Made by a program: the position numbers and the translations under genes. A DNA stretch of 64,000 nucleotides from Frigoribacterium sp. CG_9.8 (GTDB lineage Bacteria; Actinomycetota; Actinomycetes; Actinomycetales; Microbacteriaceae). The stretch covers positions 62,001-126,000 of the forward strand of contig NZ_JADOVH010000004.1 of the NCBI RefSeq assembly GCF_015751965.1, written 5' to 3'. Every line of letters begins with the position of its first letter. Positions within the stretch are counted from its first letter, which is position 1. Shown here one piece after another: positions 1 to 12,793 of the stretch. The notes under the pieces were generated by a model. It did not search any database. It had not been told where the DNA came from and saw only the letters and a list, made by a program, of their open reading frames with translations.

Positions 1-184
1 CAGCTCCACTCCCCCGGCGAAGCACGGAACTGTCCGACCGCTCCCCGAGAAGCAGGCCGAGCGCGGTGACCACCATGGTCTTGCCAGCTCCGGTTTCCCC
101 GGTGATGGCCGTGAATCCCGGCCCGAGCGGAAGTCTCGCTTCACCGATGACGCCGAGATCGCGAATGAAGATCTCTTCGATCAC
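1..184 (-). CDS. recN: DNA repair protein RecN (N-terminal part, cut by window edge)
   Basis: The reading frame starts at a GTG whose last two bases open the TGA of nadK (GTGA overlap), so translation is probably coupled to the kinase. The first 61 residues carry the P-loop GETGAGKT at about residues 28-35, in the context FTAITGETGAGKTMVV that is typical of RecN. RecN is an SMC-like ATPase that acts at double-strand breaks. The rest of the gene lies outside the window. The order tlyA-nadK-recN is conserved in actinobacteria and supports the call. Confidence 0.9.
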   Translation of the reverse strand, partial: MIEEIFIRDLGVIGEARLPLGPGFTAITGETGAGKTMVVTALGLLLGERSDSSVLRRGSGA

Positions 185-1104
185 GCGCTGCCGCCTTCGC
201 CGTCGGCTGGACCCCGCCATCCGCTCGTCGGCAGGTTGAATTTGTTGACCAACCGGTCAGTAAACGGGCCGCGGTGCAAACGCGCAAGGCGTACAGGCAC
301 CGGTGAACGGCGCACGATTACCCGCGCCCCCGGTGGGAGGGCGTGGGTGCGGCGGCCGTCACACCAGAGCACTCCGGTGCCCTGTGTGCGCGCAAGCACC
401 TCGACGGCAAACACGGAGTCCCGACCAACGACGAGCGGGCGGGCGAAGAGCGCGTGCGGGCTCAGGGGCACAAGCAGCATTGCTTCAAGCTCCGGCCAGA
501 CGACCGGTCCGCCGGCTGAGAACGAATACGCTGTCGACCCGGTGGGTGTCGACATCACCACTCCATCGCAGCCGAAGGACGAGAGTGGGCGTCCATCCAC
601 CTCGATCACCACTTCGAGCATCCTCTCTCGGCTGGCTTTTTCGACGGTCGCCTCGTTGAGCGCCCAGGTCTCGTAGATCACCTCGGCATCGACCTTCACT
701 CGCACGGCAAGAGTCATTCTCTCCTCGACCTCGTAGTCGCGGGCAAGAGCGCGACGTACGGTATCGGTGAGATTGTCACGCTCGCTCTCGGCGAGAAAGC
801 CGACGTGTCCAAGGTTCACGCCAAGCAGAGGGGCAGTACAGCCGCGGGTGATTTCCGCCGAACGCAGGATGGTGCCATCCCCGCCCAGAACAATGGCCAG
901 TTCGACATCCGCAACCGTCACACCGTCGCCGAGCACCGCGATCGCACTGAGCTCTGGCGCATGGACAAGCACGTCGTCGTGCTCATCCGCTTTCATCACG
1001 GGCGTCACCCCGGCGGCGAGAAGCTGCCGGCAGACCGTCACAGCCGCGTCGAGGGAGTCTTGTCGCCCGGTGTGGGCGACCACGAGCATCAGGCGTTTGG
1101 ACAC
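181..1104 (-). CDS. nadK: NAD kinase
   Basis: This 307-residue protein phosphorylates NAD to NADP in the cytoplasm. The family signature GGDGT is at residues 74-78, an NEAT segment follows at about 150-153, and the substrate-loop motif STPTGSTAY is at 185-193. The length is normal for actinobacterial NadK. It follows tlyA after 11 bases and overlaps recN by four bases, so the three are one operon. Confidence 0.95.
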   Translation of the reverse strand: MSKRLMLVVAHTGRQDSLDAAVTVCRQLLAAGVTPVMKADEHDDVLVHAPELSAIAVLGDGVTVADVELAIVLGGDGTILRSAEITRGCTAPLLGVNLGHVGFLAESERDNLTDTVRRALARDYEVEERMTLAVRVKVDAEVIYETWALNEATVEKASRERMLEVVIEVDGRPLSSFGCDGVVMSTPTGSTAYSFSAGGPVVWPELEAMLLVPLSPHALFARPLVVGRDSVFAVEVLARTQGTGVLWCDGRRTHALPPGARVIVRRSPVPVRLARLHRGPFTDRLVNKFNLPTSGWRGPADGEGGSA

Positions 1105-1115
1105 CGATTCTCCTT

Positions 1116-1925
1116 TCAGGTTGCCGAGAGTCGGGAGAGAGTGTTAACCCGCTCTCTCCATTCTGTCGGATTGCTGCCCGAGAGCGTGCTGAACCAGACC
1201 AGATACTCGTGGTTCCCGGCGGCACCGAGGATTGGTGAGGAAATGAGGCCCGCCGTCGGTAGACCGAGATCCCAGGCAGCCCAGAGAACATCGCTGATCG
1301 CATCGGCCCGCAGGCCTGGGTCATGCACGATGCCCTCCTTCACGCCGGTACGTCCGACCTCGAATTGGGGCTTGATCAGCAGGATGAAGTCCACCGCGAT
1401 CCCGACGGTGGCCACGAGGGCGGGCAGAACAGTGGTCAGGGATATAAAGGAGAGATCGGCGACGACGACGCTTACCCGCACCGCGTGCCCGGCAGCGGCA
1501 TCCAACGCCGGCACGGTGAGTGCACGGGCGTTAAATCCCTCGATCACGGTGACGAGAGGATTGTTACCGATGAACGGATCGAGTTGGCCGTGTCCGACGT
1601 CGAGGGCGACGACCGAGGCCGCACCGCGTTCGAGCAGCACCTGGGTGAATCCACCGGTGGACGCGCCGATATCCAGGGCGCTGCGGCCGGTCACCGGAAC
1701 CTGGAAAGCATCGAGGGCGGCGAGAAGTTTGTGAGCGGCACGACTCACATAGTGGTCGATCGCGGTGAGCGCGAGCACCTGGTCAGGTCCGACTCGCATG
1801 GACGGTTTGATCACGCTGCGGCCATCGACGGTGACCGATCCATCCGTGATCAATCGCGCGGCGTGGGTGCGGGAACGCGCGATGCCGCGCTCCGCAAGGG
1901 CGGCGTCCAGACGCGCGTCAGTCAT
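1116..1925 (-). CDS. tlyA: TlyA family rRNA (cytidine-2'-O)-methyltransferase
   Basis: The protein has an N-terminal S4 RNA-binding domain (residues 1-60, starting MTDARLDAALAERG) and an FtsJ/RrmJ-type methyltransferase domain with the SAM-binding motif LDIGASTGGFT at 84-94 and a later KPQFE motif. TlyA methylates 16S and 23S rRNA in mycobacteria and sets capreomycin sensitivity there. A start 18 codons further upstream is open, but I chose the ATG at 1925 because it begins the S4 domain and overlaps the end of the preceding small gene by eight bases. The product is 269 residues, the usual family length. Confidence 0.9.
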   Translation of the reverse strand: MTDARLDAALAERGIARSRTHAARLITDGSVTVDGRSVIKPSMRVGPDQVLALTAIDHYVSRAAHKLLAALDAFQVPVTGRSALDIGASTGGFTQVLLERGAASVVALDVGHGQLDPFIGNNPLVTVIEGFNARALTVPALDAAAGHAVRVSVVVADLSFISLTTVLPALVATVGIAVDFILLIKPQFEVGRTGVKEGIVHDPGLRADAISDVLWAAWDLGLPTAGLISSPILGAAGNHEYLVWFSTLSGSNPTEWRERVNTLSRLSAT

Positions 1926-2190
1926 GCGTGCGCGACGGTTCGCCGCCACCGTTTCGATTCCCCTCCCGAACCGATCCATCGAGGGTTGCCTGCAACCGAT
2001 CGTGAATCTGCACGAATGCTGAAGCTCGTGCCTCGAGCGGCTGGTCCTCGATCACCCGCAACCGGGGCAGCAGGGCGCTCAGATCATCAGCCGCGACGAA
2101 TGTCGCACCGGCAGCAGGTGCGGTGGCGGATTCGGTGGAGTTCGCGGTGGTAGCAGCGGCCGATGGCCCGTCGAACGACTCAGGAGGCAT
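1918..2190 (-). CDS. small hypothetical protein upstream of tlyA
   Basis: A 90-residue acidic protein with an Ala/Thr/Ser-rich N-terminal third and a possibly helical segment (DDLSALLPRLRVIEDQPLEARASAFVQIHDRLQATL) in the middle. I recognise no catalytic motif. It lies 15 bases after the HAD hydrolase and overlaps the tlyA start by eight bases, so it is almost certainly translated as part of this operon. Small proteins of this kind occur at this place in many actinobacteria, but their function is not known to me. Confidence 0.7.
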   Translation of the reverse strand: MPPESFDGPSAAATTANSTESATAPAAGATFVAADDLSALLPRLRVIEDQPLEARASAFVQIHDRLQATLDGSVREGNRNGGGEPSRTHD

Positions 2191-2205
2191 AGGCCAACGC
2201 TACTC

Positions 2206-3246
2206 TCACGAGTACAGCTCGGGTGCGACGTCGAGACCGTAGATGGGTAAGCCGCAGCCCCAGATCAGGGATGTTGCGGCGCGCAGCAGATCAATCGGCC
2301 GGTCGCCGGCACGATCAACGGTCACGACCGTCTTGGCCAGACGCACCGATGCGTTGCCAACGGTGACCACGGTATCCCCGCTGTTGGCGTCGACAGTGTG
2401 TACGGCGGAGGGATACGGTTCAGCTAATTCGCGGAGGTCGCCCAGAATAAAGGTGGGTCGCGACATGGCATTGGCGGCGAGCACCTGCTTGCGTCCGTCG
2501 ATACCGGTGAGCACGAGCACCGACTGCATACCGGCGCGATTCGCACCGAGGATGTCGGTGTCAAGTCGGTCACCGATAAACAGTGGCGTGTCTCCACCAA
2601 ACCGGCGAACGGCCTCCTCGAAGATGGCAACCTCCGGCTTGCCGGCAACGACAGGTAGGCGCCCGACCGCGTTATGCACCGCTCCGACGAGCGTGCCATT
2701 GCCGGGAGCGATACCTCGCGCTACCGGGATCGTCCAGTCCGTGTTCGTGGCCACCCACGGTCGTGCCGGGTCGTCGTTGAGAGCGAATGAGGCCTCGGCC
2801 AGATCGTTCCAGCCCACATCGGGGGCGAATCCCTGGATCACGGCAGCGGGCTGATCCAGAGCAGACCGAGTCACCACGAAGCCTGCGCCTTCGACCACCG
2901 TCGTGAGTCCTTCGCCCCCCACCACAAGCACCGTTGCTCCGGCAGGAATCAGATCGGCAAGCAAGCGAATGGCGGCCTGCGGGGAGGTGACCACATCGTC
3001 TTCAGCCGTCGCCAACCCCAGGCTCGTCAGGTGTTCTGCAACGGATGCCGCGGTGCGGGATGCATTATTCGTCAGGTACCCGATACGCCGGGTTTGCCCC
3101 GCAGCGGTGAGGCTCATCACCGCATGTTCGATCGCTGCGTCACCGGTGTAGACGACCCCGTCGAGATCAGCGAGCACAAGGTCGACACCATCGAGCGGCG
3201 TCCGCTCGCTCACTGGTTCATTCGGCCGGTCTTCCGCCTGTGCCAT
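2206..3246 (-). CDS. HAD-IIA family hydrolase (NagD-like phosphatase)
   Basis: The 346-residue protein carries HAD motif I as DLDGVVYTG (residues 27-36), a motif II region YLTNNAS, the lysine motif VAGKPE and the metal-binding FIGDRLDTDI motif near the C-terminal third. This is the HAD-IIA layout of NagD and glycerol-3-phosphate or 4-nitrophenyl phosphatases; the substrate cannot be read from sequence. The ATG at 3246 was chosen because it precedes the domain directly. It lies inside the end of the TPR gene, giving a 29-base overlap. Confidence 0.85.
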   Translation of the reverse strand: MAQAEDRPNEPVSERTPLDGVDLVLADLDGVVYTGDAAIEHAVMSLTAAGQTRRIGYLTNNASRTAASVAEHLTSLGLATAEDDVVTSPQAAIRLLADLIPAGATVLVVGGEGLTTVVEGAGFVVTRSALDQPAAVIQGFAPDVGWNDLAEASFALNDDPARPWVATNTDWTIPVARGIAPGNGTLVGAVHNAVGRLPVVAGKPEVAIFEEAVRRFGGDTPLFIGDRLDTDILGANRAGMQSVLVLTGIDGRKQVLAANAMSRPTFILGDLRELAEPYPSAVHTVDANSGDTVVTVGNASVRLAKTVVTVDRAGDRPIDLLRAATSLIWGCGLPIYGLDVAPELYS

Positions 3247-4258
3247 CAACGGATTGTTCGCTGGATGATCCTGCTTCGTCTTCTTCCTCTTCGAAAACAA
3301 CACCGTCTTGGTCCTCTTCCACGATTTCAATCACGTCATCTTCTGGTTCACGGTCTCCGGCCGCAATAGCGTCCGAGGCGCGGTCGGACCGTTGCCACCA
3401 CTGCTCCGCCTCCACCTCGCGACCCAGGTCCTCGAGCACGGATGCATAGGCATCGAAGAGTGCCGGGCTCCACGAAAACGCCGTGTGCGGGTCGAGCTGC
3501 GGAATTTGCAGCTCATCGAGCGCAGCATCCGTCTGCCCAAGGTCAAGACGGGCACCGGACATGGCAATTGAGAGCAACACCTGCACCTCGACCGCAAGCG
3601 AGCTCCGTACAACTGAACGACCGAGCTCAAGCGCACGGTCGGGCCGCCCGAGACCGCGCTCGCTATCCACCATGAGCGGAAGCTGATCGTCACGGCCCGA
3701 TATCCGGCGGTAGGTGCGCAGCTCGCGCAGCGCAAGGGCGAAATCTCCAATCGAGTACGCCGTGATTGCCAGGGTCTCGCGTACCACCGCAATGCGCCCG
3801 GCGCGCCGCGCTGCGGACACCGCGTGCGCATGAGCGAGTGCAGGATCGGATTCAATCAACCGAGCCACCATCACAAGGTGCTGCGCCACACCGTCAGCAT
3901 TCTCCTTACTCAGCGTCTTCAGCTGTGCACGGGCGATCCGATCAAGATCCTTCGGCTGAACATCATCCGGCACCACCGGGTCATCGTGACGCGAGCGAAT
4001 CGACTTAGTGCCGAAGGGGTCGCGATCCTCAATCTCCTGAGCGGATCTACCCTGGTAGCCGGCACCTGCTCGATGCTCACGGGGATTTCTGGACAGGTCT
4101 GCGTCCGGACGCCCGCGCTGAGACCGGTCGCCAGTCGCGCCAACGGGTCGTGGAGCCCGCCCGGAGGCAGGTGCTCCTCGTTGCGGCCGACCGTCGTCTG
4201 AACGAGCATTGGCCGGCTTTGCACCTGGTCGCTTTGAGCGATCTTCGAAGTTGGACAC
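3218..4258 (-). CDS. TPR-like conserved protein
   Basis: The start is GTG with an AGAGG ribosome site. The first 100 residues are basic, Arg/Gly/Pro-rich and probably disordered. Residues 105-290 are helical repeats of TPR character (for example ALAHAHAVSAARRAGRIAVVR and DFALALRELRTYRRISGR), followed by a very acidic tail. The basic head and acidic tail suggest nucleic-acid or ribosome contact, but this is inference. It is the first gene of the operon leading to recN and lies just downstream of the rRNA terminator. Confidence 0.75.
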   Translation of the reverse strand: MSNFEDRSKRPGAKPANARSDDGRPQRGAPASGRAPRPVGATGDRSQRGRPDADLSRNPREHRAGAGYQGRSAQEIEDRDPFGTKSIRSRHDDPVVPDDVQPKDLDRIARAQLKTLSKENADGVAQHLVMVARLIESDPALAHAHAVSAARRAGRIAVVRETLAITAYSIGDFALALRELRTYRRISGRDDQLPLMVDSERGLGRPDRALELGRSVVRSSLAVEVQVLLSIAMSGARLDLGQTDAALDELQIPQLDPHTAFSWSPALFDAYASVLEDLGREVEAEQWWQRSDRASDAIAAGDREPEDDVIEIVEEDQDGVVFEEEEDEAGSSSEQSVDGTGGRPAE

Positions 4259-4380
4259 AATTTACCTCTGGATCTGGTCACTGATGAAATTATGGGCACG
4301 CATACGCAGGGATGATTATTCGCGGACGTGCGGTTGGTTGTTTGCGTGCTGCACCACGCGTTGTCTCCCGCGGATGTTAA
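4259..4380 (-). promoter_or_regulatory. leader/promoter region of the TPR-recN operon
   Basis: These 122 bases separate the rRNA terminator from the GTG of the TPR gene. On the minus strand an AT-rich CATAAT hexamer lies about 30 bases before the start and could be a -10 element. No convincing -35 is seen. I see no other gene here. Confidence 0.3.
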
Positions 4381-4382
4381 AG

Positions 4383-4428
4383 CAAAATGGCCACCCAACC
4401 GCGTCTATTAAACGCGATGGGTGGCCAT
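4383..4428 (-). terminator. rRNA operon terminator
   Basis: Just past the 3' end of 5S rRNA the minus strand can form a strong hairpin: ATGGCCACCCA pairs with TGGGTGGCCAT, extended by a CGCG/CGCG step with one bulge. TTTTGCTTT follows. This is a classical intrinsic terminator for the rRNA operon. Confidence 0.8.
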
Positions 4429-4439
4429 CTTACAAAGAA

Positions 4440-4558
4440 GTCCGGCGGTGTCCTACTCTCCCACAAGGTCCCCCTTGCAGTACCATCGGCGCAGAGAGTC
4501 TTAGCTTCCGGGTTCGGAATGTGACCGGGCGTTTCCCTCTCGCTATGGCCGCCGAAAC
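4440..4558 (-). rRNA. rrf: 5S ribosomal RNA
   Basis: The minus strand begins GTTTCGGCGGCCATAGCG and ends GGACACCGCCGGAC. It contains the conserved CCGAACCCGGAAGCTAAG and GCGCCGATGGTACTGCA segments of actinobacterial 5S rRNA. The length is about 119 nucleotides and the ends are set by pairing of the terminal stem. Confidence 0.95.
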
Positions 4559-4669
4559 ACTATGGATATAGGTTTCGAATTAGCCAACAGCACAGCAGAT
4601 CTGGTCTCCCGAAAGAAACCATCACAACTGGTGTTGTGCTGATTCCCGACCGTACATCGGGAACCACTC

Positions 4670-4691
4670 AGTGGACGCAGAGCATCTCATT
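4670..4691 (-). other. 3' half of the 23S precursor processing stem
   Basis: This segment of the 23S-5S spacer is complementary to bases 7979-7998 in front of 23S. The shared core is CAGTGGACGC followed by GAGCATCT, with two extra bases on this side. Such flanking stems loop out 23S rRNA and are cut by RNase III. Confidence 0.7.
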
Positions 4692-4732
4692 CCCACCGGT
4701 GCCCGAAGGCCCATGATGGGAAGAAAAGTGTT

Positions 4733-7848
<3,116 letters not shown>

Positions 7849-7978
7849 TGACAAAATTACACAAAGAACAGCAACGCATTGAATGAACAATACTCTTTGC
7901 TAGATCTTTATTGAAGAGATCAACCCATCATCACGAGAGGCGACCAAGGTCACCAAACATATTGACAGGCAGTCTCTA

Positions 7979-7998
7979 AGATGCTCGCGTCCACTGTG
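7979..7998 (-). other. 5' half of the 23S precursor processing stem
   Basis: The transcript reads CACAGTGGACGCGAGCATCT here. It pairs with the segment at 4670-4691 behind 23S rRNA with a short two-base bulge, giving an RNase III-type processing stem. Confidence 0.7.
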
Positions 7999-8010
7999 TA
8001 GTTCTCAAAA
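7999..8010 (-). promoter_or_regulatory. boxA-like antitermination element before 23S
   Basis: The minus strand reads TTTTGAGAACTA. The TTGAGAACT core is shared with the 16S leader copy at 10186-10197 and matches the Nus-factor leader element of actinobacterial rRNA operons. Confidence 0.55.
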
Positions 8011-8425
8011 TACGGGCAGTACTGCGTCTTACCTGTGCTTGCCGCTTCATAACCACGTCTATTCAACGCGGCGATGGGCCGGTAGTTCGCCAGGGATCGA
8101 AGTCCGCGGGCCGTGATAACTGACATCCGAAGATGCAGTTACCAGTGGGTCCGTGAGGTCGGTATCCGAACATCCCCGAAAGGAGAGCCGGCCCGGTCCC
8201 TCAGGACCCAACAGCGTGCAAAAGACCAGACTCAAGATTTGAAACGTTCCGTGCCTGCTGCAAGCAACAGGCTGTACTGGTTTGACAAATTTCTTATCTG
8301 GTCACAATGTCAATGTTCCACCCATGAGCGCCACCAGGTACCTGTCGACCCGAATGGGCCGTTGGTGATCTGTAATGGCTTGGCATCTCTGATCTCCCTG
8401 TATACAGAGGAGAGATGCACGTGCT

Positions 8426-9949
<1,524 letters not shown>

Positions 9950-10334
9950 ATGTTTGATTGCACGACATCTCAAGGATGCCGGCACATCTAGTGTGTCAAG
10001 CCACCGGAATAGGCGGACAAGACACAAGTTTGAAACTGACAAGAACAAACCAAACCGAATAAATTCGGACTGACTTGCTTGTTTTGTTTATATCTTTTTC
10101 CAAAGGAATCTCCTCTGCGGCTCCTGCCTAGAAAAGGCAGCACCTACAGACGAGGTTTTTGGCATTTGACATTGTGCACGCTGTTGAGTTCTCAAGGATC
10201 GGATGCTCCTGGTTTTCACGCTGCCGCTTCTACCCAGGGCCATACCAGTGCGGTGGACCATACCTAAGATATGGAAACAGACCGCGATAAAACTTGTGTC
10301 AGTCACCTTCGCTCTCGCGCCGGGCAACCAGTAA
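9950..10334 (-). promoter_or_regulatory. 16S rRNA leader
   Basis: This transcribed leader holds the boxA-like element at 10186-10197 and a small hairpin (CTGCC/GGCAG at 10124-10140). Close to 16S it holds a segment (GGCATCCTTGAGATGTCGTG) that can partly pair with the 16S 3' flank. No protein gene is evident. Confidence 0.6.
10186..10197 (-). promoter_or_regulatory. boxA-like element in 16S leader
   Basis: The minus strand reads CCTTGAGAACTCAACAGCGTG. TTGAGAACTCAA is the actinobacterial rrn antitermination-type leader motif and is repeated in part before 23S. Confidence 0.55.
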
Positions 10335-10362
10335 AACTTACCATCTTCGCGATTTTTGTCAA
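10335..10362 (-). promoter_or_regulatory. rRNA promoter, proximal
   Basis: The minus strand has TTGACA (10357-10362), a 16-base gap and TAAGTT (10335-10340), a good sigma-70-type promoter pointing into the 16S leader. Confidence 0.65.
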
Positions 10363-10426
10363 ATCAACATTCACAGCGGTGAAGGCCTGTGAGACTGATC
10401 CGACATCATCTCGAGGTGGGTCTCCC

Positions 10427-10456
10427 ATTCTAGGATTTGAAGGTGGATTCCTGCAA
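10427..10456 (-). promoter_or_regulatory. rRNA promoter, middle (candidate)
   Basis: The minus strand has TTGCAG (10451-10456), an 18-base gap and TAGAAT (10427-10432). Its position between two better promoters supports a tandem arrangement. Confidence 0.45.
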
Positions 10457-10544
10457 GAGGATCTTCACTGTGTGACCTAGATTTGGTCCCGCTTGAGGCC
10501 CTAAGCGCTTGGCGCTTTTGGAACCTTTGGGGTGACAAGTAAGA

Positions 10545-10573
10545 AGATTACGTGTCCTGTAGGGGACGGTCAA
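10545..10573 (-). promoter_or_regulatory. rRNA promoter, distal
   Basis: The minus strand has TTGACC (10568-10573), exactly 17 bases and TAATCT (10545-10550). It begins directly after the hairpin behind tyrS, so it is probably the first promoter of the rRNA operon. Confidence 0.6.
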
Positions 10574-10576
10574 ATT

Positions 10577-10626
10577 ACGCCTGCAACCCGGGCGTGTCGC
10601 CCATGTCCACCAGGTTTTGCAGGCGT
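10577..10626 (-). terminator. probable terminator of tyrS
   Basis: A perfect 10-base stem ACGCCTGCAA / TTGCAGGCGT encloses a second small hairpin (GGGCG / CGCCC). It lies about 65 bases past the tyrS stop and before the first rRNA promoter. The T-tract is weak (AATTTG), so termination efficiency is uncertain. Confidence 0.5.
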
Positions 10627-10689
10627 GAATGCCATGCACATCCACGCGCCAAGCAGTGCACTGCAGCAGCAATGCACTGCAGCGGTGAT

Positions 10690-12012
10690 TCAGCGAAGCG
10701 GCGTCATGGGCGTCTCGACGAAGATACCGGCGAGAGTTTTCTTGCCCCGACGAAGAACTGCCATACCGCCCGCAAGCGTGTTGCCCTCGAGGGTGAGCAC
10801 CGCATCCCCGACCTTGGTGTTGTTGAGATAGACCCCACCCTGTTCAACAGCCCGCCGCGATTCACTGAGACTGGCGGCCAGACCAGTGTCGACAAGCAGT
10901 TGCATAACCGAGGTGTCAGCGGTCGTTGTGGTGTTCGGGAGCTCGCGAAGCGCGGCCTCGAGCGTGTGCGGATCTAGATCGTGCAGCTCACCCTGGCCGA
11001 AGAGCGCCGCGGATGCCGCGATGGCCGCACTAGTCGCATCCATCCCGTGCACCAAGCTGGTCACTTCGAGGGCAAGGGCCCGCTGTGCGTGCCTGCGGAA
11101 CGGTTCGCTCTCGACCACCCCCCCGAGTCTGTCGATTTCGACGCGGCTGAGGAAAGTGAAAATCTTCAACCGCTCGATCACGTCAGCATCGTCAGTGTTG
11201 AGCCAGAACTGGTAAAACGCATAGGGACTCGTCAGTGCGGGATCAAGCCACACCGCATTGCCCTCGCTCTTGCCGAACTTCGTACCGTCGGTATTGGTGA
11301 TAAGAGGTGTGCCGATAGCGTGCACCGAGACCCCCTCGGCTTTACGGATGAGGTCAGTACCACTGACGAGATTGCCCCACTGGTCGCTCCCCCCGGTCTG
11401 GAGCACGCAGCCGAAGCTGCGGTAAAGCTCCAGGAAGTCCATCCCCTGCAGCACCTGATAGCTGAACTCGGCATAGCTGATTCCCGCGTCGCTGTTGAGT
11501 CGCGCGGTAACGGCATCCTTCTTGAGCATTGTGCCGACCCGGAAGTATTTGCCGACATCCCTCAGGAAGTCGATCGCGCTGAGGGGAGCAGTCCAGTCAA
11601 GATTATTGACCAGGCGAGCGGCATTGCTCCCCTCGAAACTCAAGAACTTCGATACCTGCGCCTGAAGGTAGCCGACGAACTCAGCCACCGTCTCCTTCGA
11701 ATTGAGAGTGCGCTCTGCAGTCGGCTTCGGATCGCCGATGAGGCCAGTGGATCCACCGACCAGTGCAAGGGGCCGATGTCCGGCGAGTTGGAATCGCCGC
11801 ATCAGGAGCAACTGCACCAGGTTTCCGAGGTGAAGGCTGGCGGCTGTCGGGTCGAATCCGCAGTAGTAGGTGACCGGCGCGCCTGCCAAGAGCGACCGCA
11901 ACTCGGCGCGATCAGTAGAAACATGGACAAGCCCACGCCAGAGGACCTCATCCCAGACCGTCTCGAACGACTCATCATTGCGCTGGGTGGACAGGGCTTC
12001 AGATACTGGCAC
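10690..12012 (-). CDS. tyrS: tyrosine--tRNA ligase
   Basis: This class I synthetase charges tRNA-Tyr. The YYCGFDPTAASLHLGN segment holds the HIGH-type motif (HLGN), TGGSDQWGN binds tyrosine, and KFGKSEG is the KMSKS loop. An S4 RNA-binding domain ends the protein (LSESRRAVEQGGVYLNN). The frame is open to 12096, but I place the start at GTG 12012 because the product then begins MPVSEALSTQRND, close to related enzymes. That gives 440 residues. The gene sits directly upstream of the rRNA operon. Confidence 0.92.
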   Translation of the reverse strand: MPVSEALSTQRNDESFETVWDEVLWRGLVHVSTDRAELRSLLAGAPVTYYCGFDPTAASLHLGNLVQLLLMRRFQLAGHRPLALVGGSTGLIGDPKPTAERTLNSKETVAEFVGYLQAQVSKFLSFEGSNAARLVNNLDWTAPLSAIDFLRDVGKYFRVGTMLKKDAVTARLNSDAGISYAEFSYQVLQGMDFLELYRSFGCVLQTGGSDQWGNLVSGTDLIRKAEGVSVHAIGTPLITNTDGTKFGKSEGNAVWLDPALTSPYAFYQFWLNTDDADVIERLKIFTFLSRVEIDRLGGVVESEPFRRHAQRALALEVTSLVHGMDATSAAIAASAALFGQGELHDLDPHTLEAALRELPNTTTTADTSVMQLLVDTGLAASLSESRRAVEQGGVYLNNTKVGDAVLTLEGNTLAGGMAVLRRGKKTLAGIFVETPMTPLR

Positions 12013-12078
12013 GACCCAAGAATACCAATGGAGCATTTGATCAGTATGTCGCCGCCGACTAAAATCAGGCCTCTGGGG

Positions 12079-12096
12079 TTGATTTTGCAAAATCAA
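12079..12096. promoter_or_regulatory. perfect 18-bp palindrome, candidate operator
   Basis: TTGATTTTGCAAAATCAA is its own reverse complement. It lies in the divergent interval between tyrS and the SatD-like gene, which encodes a helix-turn-helix. An operator for that protein is a reasonable inference. Confidence 0.55.
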
Positions 12097-12103
12097 TTAC
12101 CTA

Positions 12104-12128
12104 GGGTTGATTTGTTCGGATCAATCCC
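12104..12128. promoter_or_regulatory. second inverted repeat, candidate operator
   Basis: GGGTTGAT and ATCAATCCC form an interrupted palindrome that shares the TTGAT half-site with the perfect palindrome at 12079-12096. The two sites are about one to two helical turns apart. Confidence 0.45.
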
Positions 12129-12148
12129 CCAAGGGGTCGGAGGCATCG

Positions 12149-12793
12149 GTGTTCGCGATCACCGCGGATCAGGTCGACAGTCGACACCGGCCGGATATCG
12201 CCGCGGAGACGATGCTTGCGCTCGAGACACTGCTCAGCACTGGACTGGTGTTGCCGGTTGATCGCACGGCGGGCGACGAGATTCAGCTGCTTCTCTCAAC
12301 ATCCGACACCGCCCTGAGTGCAATTCTCGCACTCACCAGGCACGGCCGGTGGAGCGTGGGATGCGGAATCGGCGGGGTGACTCTGCCCTTGGCGCGCAGC
12401 GCACGAGAAACCGGCGGTGCTGCATTCGTCGCCGCGCGCGAGGCAGTGAACGAGGCGAAGAAACGGGATAGCCGATTCGCGCTGCGCAGCCCGGCGAAGA
12501 CCGAGGCTGCGGATGCCGAGGCATTTGTGGACCTCCTGTTGCAACTGCGGGCACGACGCAGCGCTGAAGGCTGGGAGATGTGCGACCTGCTTATCGCCGG
12601 TACAAGCCAGGCCGAGGCGGCGAAGCTGCTCGGGATCACACCCCAGGCTGCGAGCAAACGTGCACGGGCTGCGGCGCTCCGCATCGAATTCGCCGCGAGG
12701 TCGCCCCTCGAACGTAGGCTTTCTGCCGTAGATGCGTCCGCTGGCGAGGTGGCTGGGGATGAAAGGCGTGCCAACGAGAGGCAGATACCGTGA
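12149..12793 (+). CDS. SatD-like protein with C-terminal helix-turn-helix
   Basis: I place the start at GTG 12149, five bases after a GGAGG ribosome site; the product has 214 residues. It begins VFAITADQVDSR, carries a DEIQLLL segment and a RSARETGGAAFVAAREAV segment, and ends in a clear helix-turn-helix (GTSQAEAAKLLGITPQAASKRARAA). This resembles the SatD family known from streptococcal acid-tolerance loci, but the match is by pattern only. It overlaps the next membrane protein gene by GTGA. Palindromes upstream suggest autoregulation. Confidence 0.6.
   Translation: MFAITADQVDSRHRPDIAAETMLALETLLSTGLVLPVDRTAGDEIQLLLSTSDTALSAILALTRHGRWSVGCGIGGVTLPLARSARETGGAAFVAAREAVNEAKKRDSRFALRSPAKTEAADAEAFVDLLLQLRARRSAEGWEMCDLLIAGTSQAEAAKLLGITPQAASKRARAAALRIEFAARSPLERRLSAVDASAGEVAGDERRANERQIP

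Noticed and set aside
805-1734. Long plus-strand frame of 309 codons
   Set aside because: It is antisense to nadK and tlyA, whose motifs are clear; the frame is a by-product of high third-position G+C.
9985-10005. TTGACA on the minus strand in the 16S leader as a further rRNA promoter
   Set aside because: No -10 element at suitable spacing; the segment takes part in leader pairing instead.
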